Shown piece after piece: positions 54,778 to 63,993 of a stretch of DNA of 64,000 nucleotides. The stretch's first letter is position 1. The number at the start of each line of letters is the position of its first letter. Source of the DNA: JANQGH01 sp039177555 (GTDB lineage Bacteria > Pseudomonadota > Alphaproteobacteria > DSM-16000 > Inquilinaceae); NCBI GenBank assembly GCA_039177555.1, contig JBCDFV010000011.1:59179-123178 (forward strand), read 5' to 3'. The notes beneath the pieces were generated by a model. That model ran no database searches. It was not told where the DNA came from and saw nothing but the letters and a program-made list of their open reading frames with translations. A program made the translations under genes and the position numbers.

Positions 54778-55185
54778 ATGTCTTCGACCGCTCAAGCAGC
54801 GCTTATCCACACCATGGTCCTCGTCTCCGCGTCAGACGGCAACATGACCGACAGCGAGCTGGCCACGATCGGCGACATCGTCCGGATGCTGCCCGTGTTC
54901 AGCGGTTTCGACGACACGCAACTGTCGGAGGTGGCGAGCCAGTGCGTCGCGACCCTGCAGAACGAGGACGGGTTGGACCTGGCCTTGACGGCGATCCGTG
55001 AGGCGCTGCCGGACTATCTGCGCGAGACGGCGTATGCGGTCGCCTGCGATGTCGCGGCCGCCGACGGCGAGGCGAGCCAGGAAGAGTTGCGCTTGTTGGA
55101 ACTGCTGCGTCACCGAATCGGCGTCGACCGCCTGGCAGCCGCCGCCATCGAACGTGGGGCGCGCGCGCGTCACATGACGCTTTAG
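54778..55185 (+). CDS. TerB-like (tellurite resistance family) protein
   Basis: 135 residues, all helical, in a tandem four-helix arrangement. The acidic turns ASDGNMTDSELATIGDIV and AADGEASQEELRLLELL match the metal-binding loops of TerB-like domains. Similar small cytosolic proteins occur widely without proven function. An AAGGAAT ribosome site precedes the ATG. It is divergent from the AEC gene and convergent with the Fe–S scaffold gene four bases away. Confidence 0.75.
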   Translation: MSSTAQAALIHTMVLVSASDGNMTDSELATIGDIVRMLPVFSGFDDTQLSEVASQCVATLQNEDGLDLALTAIREALPDYLRETAYAVACDVAAADGEASQEELRLLELLRHRIGVDRLAAAAIERGARARHMTL

Positions 55186-55189
55186 GCGT

Positions 55190-55621
55190 CTAGGAGGCCG
55201 CGAGCCGGTCTCGAGCCTCCAGGATCGCATCGAGCGCCAGCAACGACGCCTCGTGCCGCGCCGGATGGTGATGGACCACGGCGAATACCGGCAGTTCCGG
55301 CCAGTCGTCGGGACCATTTGCAAGCTCGCCCGATGACAGCATTCGGTACATTGCGTCCCTGAAGTCCGAGATCTGCTCGAACGTCTGTCCCGGTGCGTTG
55401 CGGCCGACCATGGCTGCCGCCGCCTGCCCGATCGCGCAGGCCTGGATAGCGTGGCCGTATCCGGTGACCCGGTCGCCGTCGACGGTCAGATCAACGGTGA
55501 TCCGGCTGCCGCAAGTCAGGCTGTCGCGCACCACGGTGATGTCCGGGGCGGGCAGCCGTTCTGGTGCCGCGGTTGCCGCCGCCAGCCGCAGAATGTCTCG
55601 GTTGTAGAGCGGGTCGTCCAT
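55190..55621 (-). CDS. Iron–sulfur cluster scaffold-like protein (IscU/SufU fold)
   Basis: 143 residues. The NifU-N fold is shown by MDDPLYNRDILRLAA, the first ligand region SLTCGSRITVDL, the second QACAIGQAAAAMV, and a C-terminal PARHEASLLALDAIL. The third Cys of true IscU/SufU is missing; the motif has RHEAS there. I recall that replacement as common to an alphaproteobacterial subgroup. It is nine bases downstream of sufE, so the pair may act together, but cluster assembly on only two Cys is doubtful. Confidence 0.75.
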   Translation of the reverse strand: MDDPLYNRDILRLAAATAAPERLPAPDITVVRDSLTCGSRITVDLTVDGDRVTGYGHAIQACAIGQAAAAMVGRNAPGQTFEQISDFRDAMYRMLSSGELANGPDDWPELPVFAVVHHHPARHEASLLALDAILEARDRLAAS

Positions 55622-55630
55622 ACGGCCCCG

Positions 55631-56095
55631 TCAGGCCGCTTCACCGCTGGTGACGCCACGCCCGACATGGGCTGCAGCCATAGCAAAAATCGCCTGCAGC
55701 ATCGCATTCAACCCGTTGCTGCGGGTCGGGCTCAAATGTGAGTCGAGGCCGATGGCATTGATGAATGCCGGCGGCGTGCTGTTGATTTCGTCCGCCGTGC
55801 GGCCGTTATAGATGCGCATCAAAAGGGCGATCAGCCCGCTGACGATCGCCGCATCGCTGACCGCCGCCATCCGAAGCCGCCCGTCACGCCACTCGCCGAC
55901 CAGCCAGACCTGGCTCTGACAGCCCTGAAGCTTGTTCTCCTCGCGCTGCCACTCAGGCGGAAACGGCGGCAATTGGCGGCCCTGATCGATCAGATACTGA
56001 TACCGGTCCAGCCAATCGTCGAAGAAGGCGAAATCATCGATCAGTTCTTGCTGGGCCTCATCGATGCCGGTCTCAGGAACGGAAACGTCAATCAT
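55631..56095 (-). CDS. sufE: Cysteine desulfuration protein SufE
   Basis: 154 residues. The family opening ELIDDFAFFDDWLDRYQYLIDQGRQLPPFP is complete and the sulfur-accepting Cys is in NKLQGCQSQVWLVGE. SufE takes persulfide sulfur from SufS for Fe–S cluster building. The rest of the suf operon is not in the window. Confidence 0.93.
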   Translation of the reverse strand: MIDVSVPETGIDEAQQELIDDFAFFDDWLDRYQYLIDQGRQLPPFPPEWQREENKLQGCQSQVWLVGEWRDGRLRMAAVSDAAIVSGLIALLMRIYNGRTADEINSTPPAFINAIGLDSHLSPTRSNGLNAMLQAIFAMAAAHVGRGVTSGEAA

Positions 56096-56164
56096 GTGCC
56101 GGGTGCCGCTTTTGCGTCGAGCTGTCGTGAAGTGCCCTCAACATGGGGGCGGGCCGCGCGGCAA

Positions 56165-56863
56165 TCAATCAAGTGCAAACCATGCCTTCAGCGGCAAGTG
56201 GTCCGAGGCGACCTGGGTCTCGGGCGTCACGACCACTTCGTTGCCCAGCAGCCGAAAATGCCGGCTGGCGAGGATGCGGTCAAAAGGAACGACGGGCAAC
56301 CTCGTGTGCCAGGTCGCGGCCGTTGCCATGTGCGGCAGGATGTCGGTCAGGCGCGTGAGTGAATCCGAACCGGGGCGCCAATGGTTGAAGTCGCCCATCA
56401 GCAGTGTCGGCACATCCCGGCGTTCCGCCAGCGACACGATCACGCGACCGATTTGAATGCGCCGTTCCCAGGGCGCCAGGCCCAGATGCATGTTGACCAC
56501 GCGGATCAGGTGACCATCGACCGTCACATCGATATCGATGGCGCCTCTGGGCACATGGCTCTGGATCGTCAGGTCGATGGCCCGCGTTTCGTCTGCCGGC
56601 TCTCGGGTCAACAGTGCATTGCCGAAATGCGCGTCCTCACGGTGTTTCACCGGCCCCTCGGCGACTTCGAAGCCGCTGTGCTGCTTCAGATAGGCATACT
56701 GATCGAAGTTCGGCCGGCCGCGCAGATGCCAGCCAACCTCTTGCAGGCCGATGATTTCGGCGTCGAAGTCCCGAATCGCCCGATTGACACGATCGGGCAG
56801 CCACTGGCCGTCGATGCCCAGGCAGGAATGGATGTTGTAGGTGACGACGGAAAACTTGGTCAC
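56165..56863 (-). CDS. Endonuclease/exonuclease/phosphatase family protein
   Basis: 232 residues of the EEP fold. Metal and catalytic residues are in VVTYNIHSCLGIDGQ, IIGLQEVGWH, VVNMHLGLAPWERR, LLMGDFNHWRPGS and the final VASDHLPLKAWF. These enzymes cleave phosphodiesters in nucleic acids, lipids or small molecules. No signal peptide. It is 69 bases upstream of sufE on the same strand; substrate unknown. Confidence 0.85.
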   Translation of the reverse strand: MTKFSVVTYNIHSCLGIDGQWLPDRVNRAIRDFDAEIIGLQEVGWHLRGRPNFDQYAYLKQHSGFEVAEGPVKHREDAHFGNALLTREPADETRAIDLTIQSHVPRGAIDIDVTVDGHLIRVVNMHLGLAPWERRIQIGRVIVSLAERRDVPTLLMGDFNHWRPGSDSLTRLTDILPHMATAATWHTRLPVVPFDRILASRHFRLLGNEVVVTPETQVASDHLPLKAWFALD

Positions 56864-57187
56864 GTCGTCATCGCCAACGGTCTCGCCTGGTTCGGGCCGT
56901 GTCCGGAGTTTGATGGATCGTTCATCGGGGGAACGGATAGGTGATGGATCAGCACGTCGAAAGGCTATCGGACGGCAATTGTCGGCTCAGGTCAAGTTAC
57001 CGCAAAATCTGTGCTGGGAGGGCGTGGACATAACACGCCATGACGAATACCCGCCCTTTCATCGCGGCCGACGCGGCCGGCCTGAGTGCGCACAGCCATG
57101 AACATACGCTTGATCACGGCCATTACGCGCGACACAATCAAAAAAAGAACCGAACGGGCTCTCTCCCGCAATCGAATCCAATCGCTA
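56864..57187. other. Intergenic region, no gene recognised
   Basis: 324 bases between the EEP gene and the next plus-strand gene. Open frames here give no recognisable protein. It should contain the promoters of both divergent neighbours; no convincing site was found. Confidence 0.35.
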
Positions 57188-57670
57188 ATGAAAATGGGGA
57201 TCGTCATGGCCAGTGCTACGCAAATAGTTGCCGCAACCGCCCTTCTGGTCACGAGCCATATCGTTCCCGCCAATGCGCAGGACCCCGGCGCCTTTGCCGG
57301 CACATGGGTCACGACAAGCGGCAGTTATCTGTTCTGGAACAGGGAAACCCTGGACGTACCCGAAGATCTCGTCATCACGGTGGAGATCGACGCCGGCGAC
57401 TTCCCCACCCTGTTCATCACGATGACCGAGGAGTTTCACCCCGACGCGTTCGCCGGCTGGCACGGCGCCGATCAGATCCAAGGCTCGCTGACCTTCGAAG
57501 CGGTCGGGGTCGTGTCCTTCGACGGGCTCCACGTCCACATCGCCGATGTCTTCGATACCACGCGCTGGTTCTGCGACGTTCGCGGCAGCGATGTCTTGGA
57601 ATGCCTTGCCACAGAAGCGGGCGAGCGTGCCCTGTCGGGCCGCATATCACTCCAGAAGCAAGATCCGTGA
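57188..57670 (+). CDS. Small secreted protein of unknown function
   Basis: 160 residues with a signal peptide (MASATQIVAATALLVTSHIVPANA, cleavage before QDPG). The mature part begins GAFAGTWVTTSGSYLFW and has a beta-rich pattern of about eight strands with two Cys (WFCDVRG, VLECLATEAG), resembling small lipocalin-like or DUF domains, though I do not recognise it. ATG at 57188 places the signal correctly. It converges on a decayed gene on the other strand. Confidence 0.55.
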   Translation: MKMGIVMASATQIVAATALLVTSHIVPANAQDPGAFAGTWVTTSGSYLFWNRETLDVPEDLVITVEIDAGDFPTLFITMTEEFHPDAFAGWHGADQIQGSLTFEAVGVVSFDGLHVHIADVFDTTRWFCDVRGSDVLECLATEAGERALSGRISLQKQDP

Positions 57671-58028
57671 GCCCGTCTGCCTGGCGACGTTGGCCCCCAG
57701 GCCCGATGCCGCCATCCTCGTGCTTTTCGGTGCGGCTGATCAGGTCGACGCTTTGCCTGGCAAGCTTGTGCCCGGGATCGAGTGCCAGGTTCTTCAGATC
57801 CAGCAGCGTGTAATGCGACGATGTCCATTTCGGCTGATAGAAGCCCTCGCCCCAGGTTTCGTCCTAGTGCCGTTTGGACAGGATTGCCGCGCCCCAGCCC
57901 TCTGTCCCGATCCTGCGGCGGAGGCGCTGGCGATCCTATCCGAACAGATCGCGCCGGATCTGGTACTGGATGGCCACGTCACCGTCGAGCAGCCAGCTTA
58001 CGACCGGGTTATCGGGATTGATGCTCAT
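57660..58028 (-). pseudogene. Decayed squalene-cyclase-like prenyltransferase-domain protein, N-terminal fragment
   Basis: Translating the minus strand from an ATG at 58028 gives an uninterrupted frame apart from two amber codons, TAG at 57936–57938 and 57864–57866. Pieces are NPDNPVVSWLLDGDVAIQYQ, IRRDLFG, DRQRLRRRIGTEGWGAAILS, GEGFYQPKWTSSHYTLLDLK and HEDGGIG. These match a squalene-cyclase-like protein family of roughly 300 residues whose members read TEGWG…WGxGFYQPKWTSTHYTLLDLKNL. Homology stops near 57670, inside the convergent small-protein gene, so the C-terminal half is lost. Truncation plus two stops argues for a pseudogene. Confidence 0.7.
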
Positions 58029-58294
58029 GAGGTCGGGGTATCGCCCACGCCAGTGCGTCGCCAAACCCCTGACTTCGCCGCATCAAAGATCCCCGCCGTG
58101 CCGGCCGTCCTCGCGCCTTAAAGCGACTGGTGGCCGGCACGGTGGCTGTCGTTGGCGTACACAGCCTGGTTCGCGGCAAGAACCTGCGCGCTTACATCAC
58201 CACGAAGGACGCCGACCGGAAAGGTCAACCGGTTGGCGCTAAAGCGCTGGGCGCAAGAGGCACATGCAGCCGAAATCGCGTGAAGACCAGCCCG
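58029..58294. other. Intergenic region between the pseudogene and ppdK
   Basis: 266 bases with no recognised gene. Open frames on both strands give low-complexity Arg/Ala/Gly protein with no family resemblance. No terminator hairpin with a T-tract is obvious after ppdK. Confidence 0.3.
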
Positions 58295-61030
58295 TCAGGC
58301 GCTGCCGAGGCGGCCTTCTTCGATGCTGAGCGCGGCCTGGGCTGCCGCCAAGCGGGCGATCGGGACTCGGTAGGGAGAGCAGCTGACATAGTCGAGGCCG
58401 ATCTCGTGGCAGAATCGGATCGAGGCCGGATCGCCGCCATGTTCGCCACAGATGCCGAGATTGAGGTCCGGCCGGGCCGCCCGGCCGCGTTCCATGGCGA
58501 TCTGGACCAGTTCGCCGACGCCGCTTTGATCGATCGTGACGAACGGGTCGCCCTCAATGACGCCCAGGCGCTCGTATTCCAACAGGAAGCTCGCCGAATC
58601 GTCGCGGCTGATGCCGAAGGTCGTCTGTGTCAGATCGTTGGTGCCGAAGGAGAAGAACTCCGCCGTTTCGGCCAACTCACCCGCGCGCAGCGCAGCGCGC
58701 GGCAGCTCGACCATGGTGCCGACATGGTCGTTAAGCGCCACGCCGCTTTGCGCCTCGACCTCCTCGGCCGCGCTGGCGATCACCTTTTTCAGCAGGTCCA
58801 ACTCCGCCTTTGAAAAGGCAAGTGGGATCATGATCTCGGCCGTGACCGGGTCCTGATCGGCGCCGCCGACCTCCACCGCCGCCTCGAAGATCGCCCGTGC
58901 CTGCGTCTCGTAGATTTCCGGATGGGTAATGCCCAGGCGACAGCCGCGATGGCCCAGCATCGGGTTGCTTTCGGCAAGCTGAATGACCCGCGCGCGCACA
59001 CTCGCGACACCGACGCCGGCGGCCTCGGCCACATCGGCCATGTCCTGGTCGGTTTTCGGCAGGAACTCGTGCAGCGGTGGGTCAAGCAGGCGGATGGTCA
59101 CCGGCTTGCCGGCCATGATGCGGAACAGATCGGCAAAGTCCTTACGTTGCAGCGGCAACAATTCTGCCAGGGCCGCACGGCTTTCGTCCGGTGTTTCCGC
59201 CAGGATCATGCGGCGCACATTCACGATACGGTCGGCATCGAAGAACATGTGCTCCGTCCGGCACAGGCCGATGCCTTCGGCCCCGAAACCGACCGCGACC
59301 TTGGCATCGTGCGGGGTCTCGGCGTTGGTGCGGATGCCGAGCTTGCGAAACCGGTCGGCCCAACCCATCAGGACGGCAAAATCGCCCGAGAGTTCCGGTT
59401 CGATGGTCGGCACGGCGCCGACCATCACGTCGCCGGTGGCCCCGTCGAGGGTGATCACGTCACCAACACTGAGGCTCCGCCCTCGGGCGGTCAGCGTGCC
59501 CTCCTTCATGTCCAAGGCCAACTCGCCGGCGCCGGCGACGCAAGCGCGGCCCATGCCCCGGGCGACGACGGCGGCGTGGCTGGTCATACCGCCGCGTGAC
59601 GTCAGGATGCCGACGGCCGCGTGCATGCCGTGGATGTCTTCCGGGCTGGTCTCGTCACGCACCAGGATCACCCGTTCGCCCAGCTCGGTCAGCCGTTCGG
59701 CCTCGTCCGCCGACATCACGATCTTGCCGGAGACCGCACCGGGCGAGGCCGGCAGGCCCTTGGCCAGAACCTCGCGTTCGGCATCGGGGTCCAGCATCGG
59801 GTGCAGCAACTGGTCAAGCGCGCCGGGGTCGACGCGACGGACGGCCTCTTCTTGCGAAATCAGGCCCTCGTTCGCCATATCGACGGCGATCTTCAGGGCA
59901 GCGGTCGCCGTGCGCTTACCCGTCCGGGTTTGCAGGATGTAGAGCGTGCCGCTCTCCACCGTGAACTCCAGATCCTGCATTTCGGCGTAATGGTTCTCCA
60001 GCGTCAGCCGAATGTCGGCCAGTTCCCGATACAGGTCGGGCATGACCTCTTCCATCGATGGCAGGTCGGCACCGGCAGCTTCCCGTGCCTCAAGCGTGAT
60101 GTGCTGCGGCGTTCGCGTGCCGGCGACCACATCCTCGCCCTGGGCGTTAATCAGATACTCGCCGTAAAAGACGTTCTCGCCCGTGGCCGGATCGCGGGTG
60201 AATGCAACGCCGGTCGCACAGTCGTCACCGCGGTTGCCGAAGACCATGGCCTGGACATTCACCGCCGTGCCCCAGTCGGCCGGCAGGCCATGCAGGCGCC
60301 GATAGGTGATTGCGCGCTGGTTCATCCATGAGCCGAACACGGCACCCATCGCGCCCCAAAGCTGGGCGCGCGGGTCTTGCGGGAATGGCTCGTCCAGCGC
60401 GTCGGCGACGAGGGCCTTGTAGCGCCGCAGCACCTCGGCCCAGTCTTCGGCCGTCAGATCGGTATCCAGGCGATGGCCGGTATCGCGCTTCACCGTCTCC
60501 AGCTCGTCCTCGAACAAGCCGTTGTCGACGCCCAACACCACGTCGCAATACATCTGGATGAACCGGCGATAGCTGTCATAGGCGAAGCGTTTGTTGCCCG
60601 TGATCGCCGCCAGCCCTTCGACGGTCTCGTCATTGAGGCCGAGATTGAGGACCGTGTCCATCATGCCGGGCATGGAGGCGCGGGCGCCTGAGCGCACGGA
60701 CAGAAGCAATGGATCGGACGGATCGCCGAACCGTTTGCCGAGCAAGCCTTCCAGCCGCTGCAGCGCTTGGTCGACCTGTGATGTAAGGTCGGCCGGATAC
60801 TGCCGGTCGTTGGCGTAAAACCAGTTGCAGACCTCGGTCGAGACGGTGAAGCCCGGCGGAACCGGCAGGCCGATGCGGGCCATTTCGGCCAGGTTGGCGC
60901 CCTTGCCGCCCAGCAGGTTGCGCAGCGACGCGTTGCCCTCGGTGCCGTCGCCGCCGAAACTGTAAACCCACTTGGTCGCGGCGGTCGATTGATCACCGCT
61001 GTCGATCGCTTCATCCCTCATTCTGGCCAT
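58295..61030 (-). CDS. ppdK: Pyruvate, phosphate dikinase
   Basis: 911 residues, the full three-domain enzyme interconverting pyruvate, ATP and phosphate with phosphoenolpyruvate, AMP and pyrophosphate. N-terminal ATP-grasp region (FGGDGTEGNASLRNLLGGKGANLAEM), the phosphohistidine loop GGMTSHAAVVARGMGRACV, and the C-terminal PEP-binding barrel (GLCRTEHMFFD, MLGHRGCRLG, LGICGEHGGDP). It allows gluconeogenic flux from pyruvate. Located 27 bases after glyS, the usual alphaproteobacterial order. Confidence 0.97.
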   Translation of the reverse strand: MARMRDEAIDSGDQSTAATKWVYSFGGDGTEGNASLRNLLGGKGANLAEMARIGLPVPPGFTVSTEVCNWFYANDRQYPADLTSQVDQALQRLEGLLGKRFGDPSDPLLLSVRSGARASMPGMMDTVLNLGLNDETVEGLAAITGNKRFAYDSYRRFIQMYCDVVLGVDNGLFEDELETVKRDTGHRLDTDLTAEDWAEVLRRYKALVADALDEPFPQDPRAQLWGAMGAVFGSWMNQRAITYRRLHGLPADWGTAVNVQAMVFGNRGDDCATGVAFTRDPATGENVFYGEYLINAQGEDVVAGTRTPQHITLEAREAAGADLPSMEEVMPDLYRELADIRLTLENHYAEMQDLEFTVESGTLYILQTRTGKRTATAALKIAVDMANEGLISQEEAVRRVDPGALDQLLHPMLDPDAEREVLAKGLPASPGAVSGKIVMSADEAERLTELGERVILVRDETSPEDIHGMHAAVGILTSRGGMTSHAAVVARGMGRACVAGAGELALDMKEGTLTARGRSLSVGDVITLDGATGDVMVGAVPTIEPELSGDFAVLMGWADRFRKLGIRTNAETPHDAKVAVGFGAEGIGLCRTEHMFFDADRIVNVRRMILAETPDESRAALAELLPLQRKDFADLFRIMAGKPVTIRLLDPPLHEFLPKTDQDMADVAEAAGVGVASVRARVIQLAESNPMLGHRGCRLGITHPEIYETQARAIFEAAVEVGGADQDPVTAEIMIPLAFSKAELDLLKKVIASAAEEVEAQSGVALNDHVGTMVELPRAALRAGELAETAEFFSFGTNDLTQTTFGISRDDSASFLLEYERLGVIEGDPFVTIDQSGVGELVQIAMERGRAARPDLNLGICGEHGGDPASIRFCHEIGLDYVSCSPYRVPIARLAAAQAALSIEEGRLGSA

Positions 61031-61057
61031 CCCCCTCTGGCAGCCTGGCGCGGACCC

Positions 61058-63130
61058 CTATCCCTCAATGGCGGAAAAATGCGCAACCTGATCAATCGTT
61101 GCCCTGATCTCGGACAATAATGCCAAACGATTGCGGCGCAGTTCGGCGTCATCGGCATTGACGGTTACGGCGTCGAAGAAGCGGTCGACCGGTGGGCGCA
61201 GCTTGGCCAGTTCCGCCATGGCGCCCGTAAACGCCTCTGTTTCGAGCAGCGGCTGGACCGCGCGACCGGTCGTGCCAAGCGCGTCCCACAGCGATTTCTC
61301 GTCCGCCTCTCGAAGGCTGCCCTCGTCGACGATGCCGAAATCGTCGACCTTGTCCTTCTTGGCCTCGATCCGCTCGATGTTTGCGGCCCGGCGATAGGCG
61401 ACCAGCAGATTGGCGCCGTCATCCGTGTCGAGAAACTCGCGCAGAGCCTCGACACGATTGAGCAGGCTGACCAAATCGTCGCCGCTGACCTCGAAGACAG
61501 CGTCGATCAGGTCGTGCCGGACGCCCTGCTCGCGCAGACTGAACTTCAAACGGTCGGCGATGAAGGACGGCAGGTCAGCGATGGCCTCGTCCGGCGCGCC
61601 CGGATAGTTGGCCAGCGCCGCCGCAAAGACGCCGCGCAGCGACAAGCGCAGCTTGTTTTCCAGGATCAGGCGGATGACGCCGAGCGCCGCGCGCCGCAGC
61701 GCATAGGGGTCCCGGCTGCCGGTGGGTTTCTCATCGATCGACCAGAAGCCGACCAGGCTGTCGATCTTGTCGGCCAGGGCCACGGCGACGGACACCGGGG
61801 CCGTCGGGCACTGATCGTTCGGCCCAAGCGGCGCGTAATGGTCGGCGATGGCGTCCGCCACCTCCGCATGCTCGCCATCCTCAAGGGCGTAGTATCGGCC
61901 CATGATGCCCTGAAGCTCCGGAAACTCTCCGACCATGCCGGTGACCAGGTCGGCCTTGGCCAGGCGGGAGGCGGAGCGCACCCGATCGATGTCCGCGCCC
62001 GGCACGTCATGGGCGATGGTCGCGGCAAGCGCCTCGACACGGTCAACCTTGCCGTCCATCGTGCCCAGCTTGTCGTGAAAGGTGATCTGTTTCAGGCGCG
62101 GTACCCGGCTGCCCAGGCTGTGCTGCCGGTCCTGGTCCCAGAAGAACTTGGCGTCGGACAGGCGCGCTCGCAGCACCCGCTCGTTGCCCGCCACGACGGC
62201 CGCGCCGCCGTCCGACGTCTCCGTGTTCGCGACCAGCACGAAGCGCGGCGCCAGCTTGCCGTCCTGGGTCAGCAGCGCGAAATACTTCTGGTGCGACCGC
62301 ATGGCCGTGATCAGCGCCTCGTCGGGCACCGACATGAAGGCCTCGTCGATATGGGCGGCATAGACCACCGGGTACTCGACCAGGCCCGCGACCTCGTCCA
62401 GCAAGCCTGGATCGTCGCGCGGCATCAGTCCTTCGGCCTCCGCCAGTTCTTCGACCCGCTGCCAGATCATCGTTTTGCGTTCGTCGCGGTCGAGGATGAC
62501 CTTGGCGGCGCGCAGCTTGTCGCGATAGTCGGCGAACGCCGTCACGGTGATCGGGTCCGGTGCCAGGAAGCGATGCCCCTGGGTAAGATCGCTCAAGACG
62601 TAGCGCCGGTCGGCGGCCGGTTCGACGGTGCCGCCCAACGCAACGCCGTCAAACAGCGCCAGAATGCCATGCAGCGGCCGAACCCAGCGAAAGGCGCTTT
62701 CGCCCCAGCGCATGCTTTTCGGCCAAGGCAGCTTTGCCAGAACCGTTCCGATGGCCTCGGTCAGGATTTCCGGCGTCGGGCGGCCGGGCACGCTGCGAAC
62801 GGCAAACCAGACCTTGCCCTTCGGCGTCTCGCGCTGCTCGCATTGATCGAGCGTCATCCCACTGGCCCTCAGGAAGCCTTCGATCGCCTTTTCCGGCGCG
62901 TCGATGCGCGGCCCCTTGCGCTCCTCCACCGTGTCGGGGGACGATTGCGGCAAGCCGGTCACATGGAGGGCCAGACGCCGGGGCGTGACATGAGCCTCGC
63001 TCGCCTCGAAGCTCAACCCGGCGGCGCGCAATTCCTCGCCCACCAGCCGGTCGAGGTCGGCCATTGCCCGGGCCTGCATGCGCGCCGGGATCTCCTCGGA
63101 CAACAGCTCCAGCAGAAAATCGGCCATCAC
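61058..63130 (-). CDS. glyS: Glycyl-tRNA synthetase beta subunit
   Basis: 690 residues. N-terminal DFLLELLSEEIPARMQARAM and the segments RKGPRIDAPEKAIEGFLRASG, PLHGILALFDG, FWDQDRQHSL and PYALRRAALGVIRLILE are typical of GlyS; the C-terminal region is the anticodon-binding DALR domain. It pairs with GlyQ to charge tRNA-Gly. Its start overlaps the glyQ stop by four bases. Confidence 0.97.
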   Translation of the reverse strand: MMADFLLELLSEEIPARMQARAMADLDRLVGEELRAAGLSFEASEAHVTPRRLALHVTGLPQSSPDTVEERKGPRIDAPEKAIEGFLRASGMTLDQCEQRETPKGKVWFAVRSVPGRPTPEILTEAIGTVLAKLPWPKSMRWGESAFRWVRPLHGILALFDGVALGGTVEPAADRRYVLSDLTQGHRFLAPDPITVTAFADYRDKLRAAKVILDRDERKTMIWQRVEELAEAEGLMPRDDPGLLDEVAGLVEYPVVYAAHIDEAFMSVPDEALITAMRSHQKYFALLTQDGKLAPRFVLVANTETSDGGAAVVAGNERVLRARLSDAKFFWDQDRQHSLGSRVPRLKQITFHDKLGTMDGKVDRVEALAATIAHDVPGADIDRVRSASRLAKADLVTGMVGEFPELQGIMGRYYALEDGEHAEVADAIADHYAPLGPNDQCPTAPVSVAVALADKIDSLVGFWSIDEKPTGSRDPYALRRAALGVIRLILENKLRLSLRGVFAAALANYPGAPDEAIADLPSFIADRLKFSLREQGVRHDLIDAVFEVSGDDLVSLLNRVEALREFLDTDDGANLLVAYRRAANIERIEAKKDKVDDFGIVDEGSLREADEKSLWDALGTTGRAVQPLLETEAFTGAMAELAKLRPPVDRFFDAVTVNADDAELRRNRLALLSEIRATIDQVAHFSAIEG

Positions 63131-63993
63131 GCGGCGTCCAGCCAGATTTCACAGCATTGGCGGGCCATGGTGCGCACGCGGCCGATATAGGCCTGCCGCT
63201 CAACCACGCTGATCACGCCGCGCGCATCCAGCAGGTTGAACAGGTGGCTGGCCTTGATGCACTGATCATAGGCGGGCAGCGCCTTGCGCGCCTCGATCAA
63301 GGCGGCGCAGGCGGCCTCGGCGTCCTTGAAGTGCCGGAACAGGGTCGGCGCGTCGGCGAGTTCGAAATTGTAGGCCGAGAATTCGCGCTCCGACCGCAGG
63401 AAGACGTCGCCATACGTCTTCGAGCCGTTGCCGCCGGGCGCGTTGAACGGCAGGTCGTAAACGTTTTCCTTGTCCAAGATGTACATCGCCAGCCGTTCCA
63501 GGCCATAGGTCAGTTCCACCGGCACCGGGTCGCATTCGATGCCGCCGACCTGCTGGAAATAGGTGAACTGGGTCACCTCCATGCCGTCGCACCAGACCTC
63601 CCAGCCCAGGCCCCAGGCGCCCAGGGTGGGGCTTTCCCAGTCGTCCTCGACGAATCGGATGTCATGGGCCAGCGGATCGATGCCCAGGGCCTTCAACGAC
63701 TCGAGGTAGAGCGCCTGCGGGTCCGCCGGCGAGGGCTTCAGCAGCACCTGGAACTGGTAGTAGTGCTGCAGCCGGTTCGGGTTCTCGCCGTAGCGCCCGT
63801 CCGTGGGCCGGCGCGAGGGCTGCACATAGGCCACGCTCCAGGGCTCCGGCCCCAGGGAGCGCAGGGTTGTGGCGGGATGGAAGGTGCCGGCGCCCACCTC
63901 CATGTCGTAGGGCTGGAGGATGACGCAGCCCCGCTCCGCCCAGAAGCTCTGGAGGCGCAGGATCAGCGATTGGAAGTCGTTGGCAGCGGCCAT
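63127..63993 (-). CDS. glyQ: Glycyl-tRNA synthetase alpha subunit
   Basis: 288 residues, complete, ending seven bases from the window edge. The catalytic class II core is unmistakable: FQSLILRLQSFWAERGCVILQPYD, GAGTFHPATTLRSLGPEPW, PTDGRYGENPNRLQHYYQFQVLLKP and YGLERLAMYI. First gene of glyQ–glyS–ppdK; its promoter lies outside the window. Confidence 0.97.
   Translation of the reverse strand: MAAANDFQSLILRLQSFWAERGCVILQPYDMEVGAGTFHPATTLRSLGPEPWSVAYVQPSRRPTDGRYGENPNRLQHYYQFQVLLKPSPADPQALYLESLKALGIDPLAHDIRFVEDDWESPTLGAWGLGWEVWCDGMEVTQFTYFQQVGGIECDPVPVELTYGLERLAMYILDKENVYDLPFNAPGGNGSKTYGDVFLRSEREFSAYNFELADAPTLFRHFKDAEAACAALIEARKALPAYDQCIKASHLFNLLDARGVISVVERQAYIGRVRTMARQCCEIWLDAA

Noticed and set aside
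57864..57938. Pyrrolysine-type recoding of the two TAG codons
   Set aside because: The gene is also truncated at its 3' end, the family is not a methylamine methyltransferase, and no pyl genes are seen.
57546..58121. 191-codon plus-strand open frame
   Set aside because: It lies antisense to the decayed squalene-cyclase-like gene, whose family match is clear; the plus-strand product resembles nothing.
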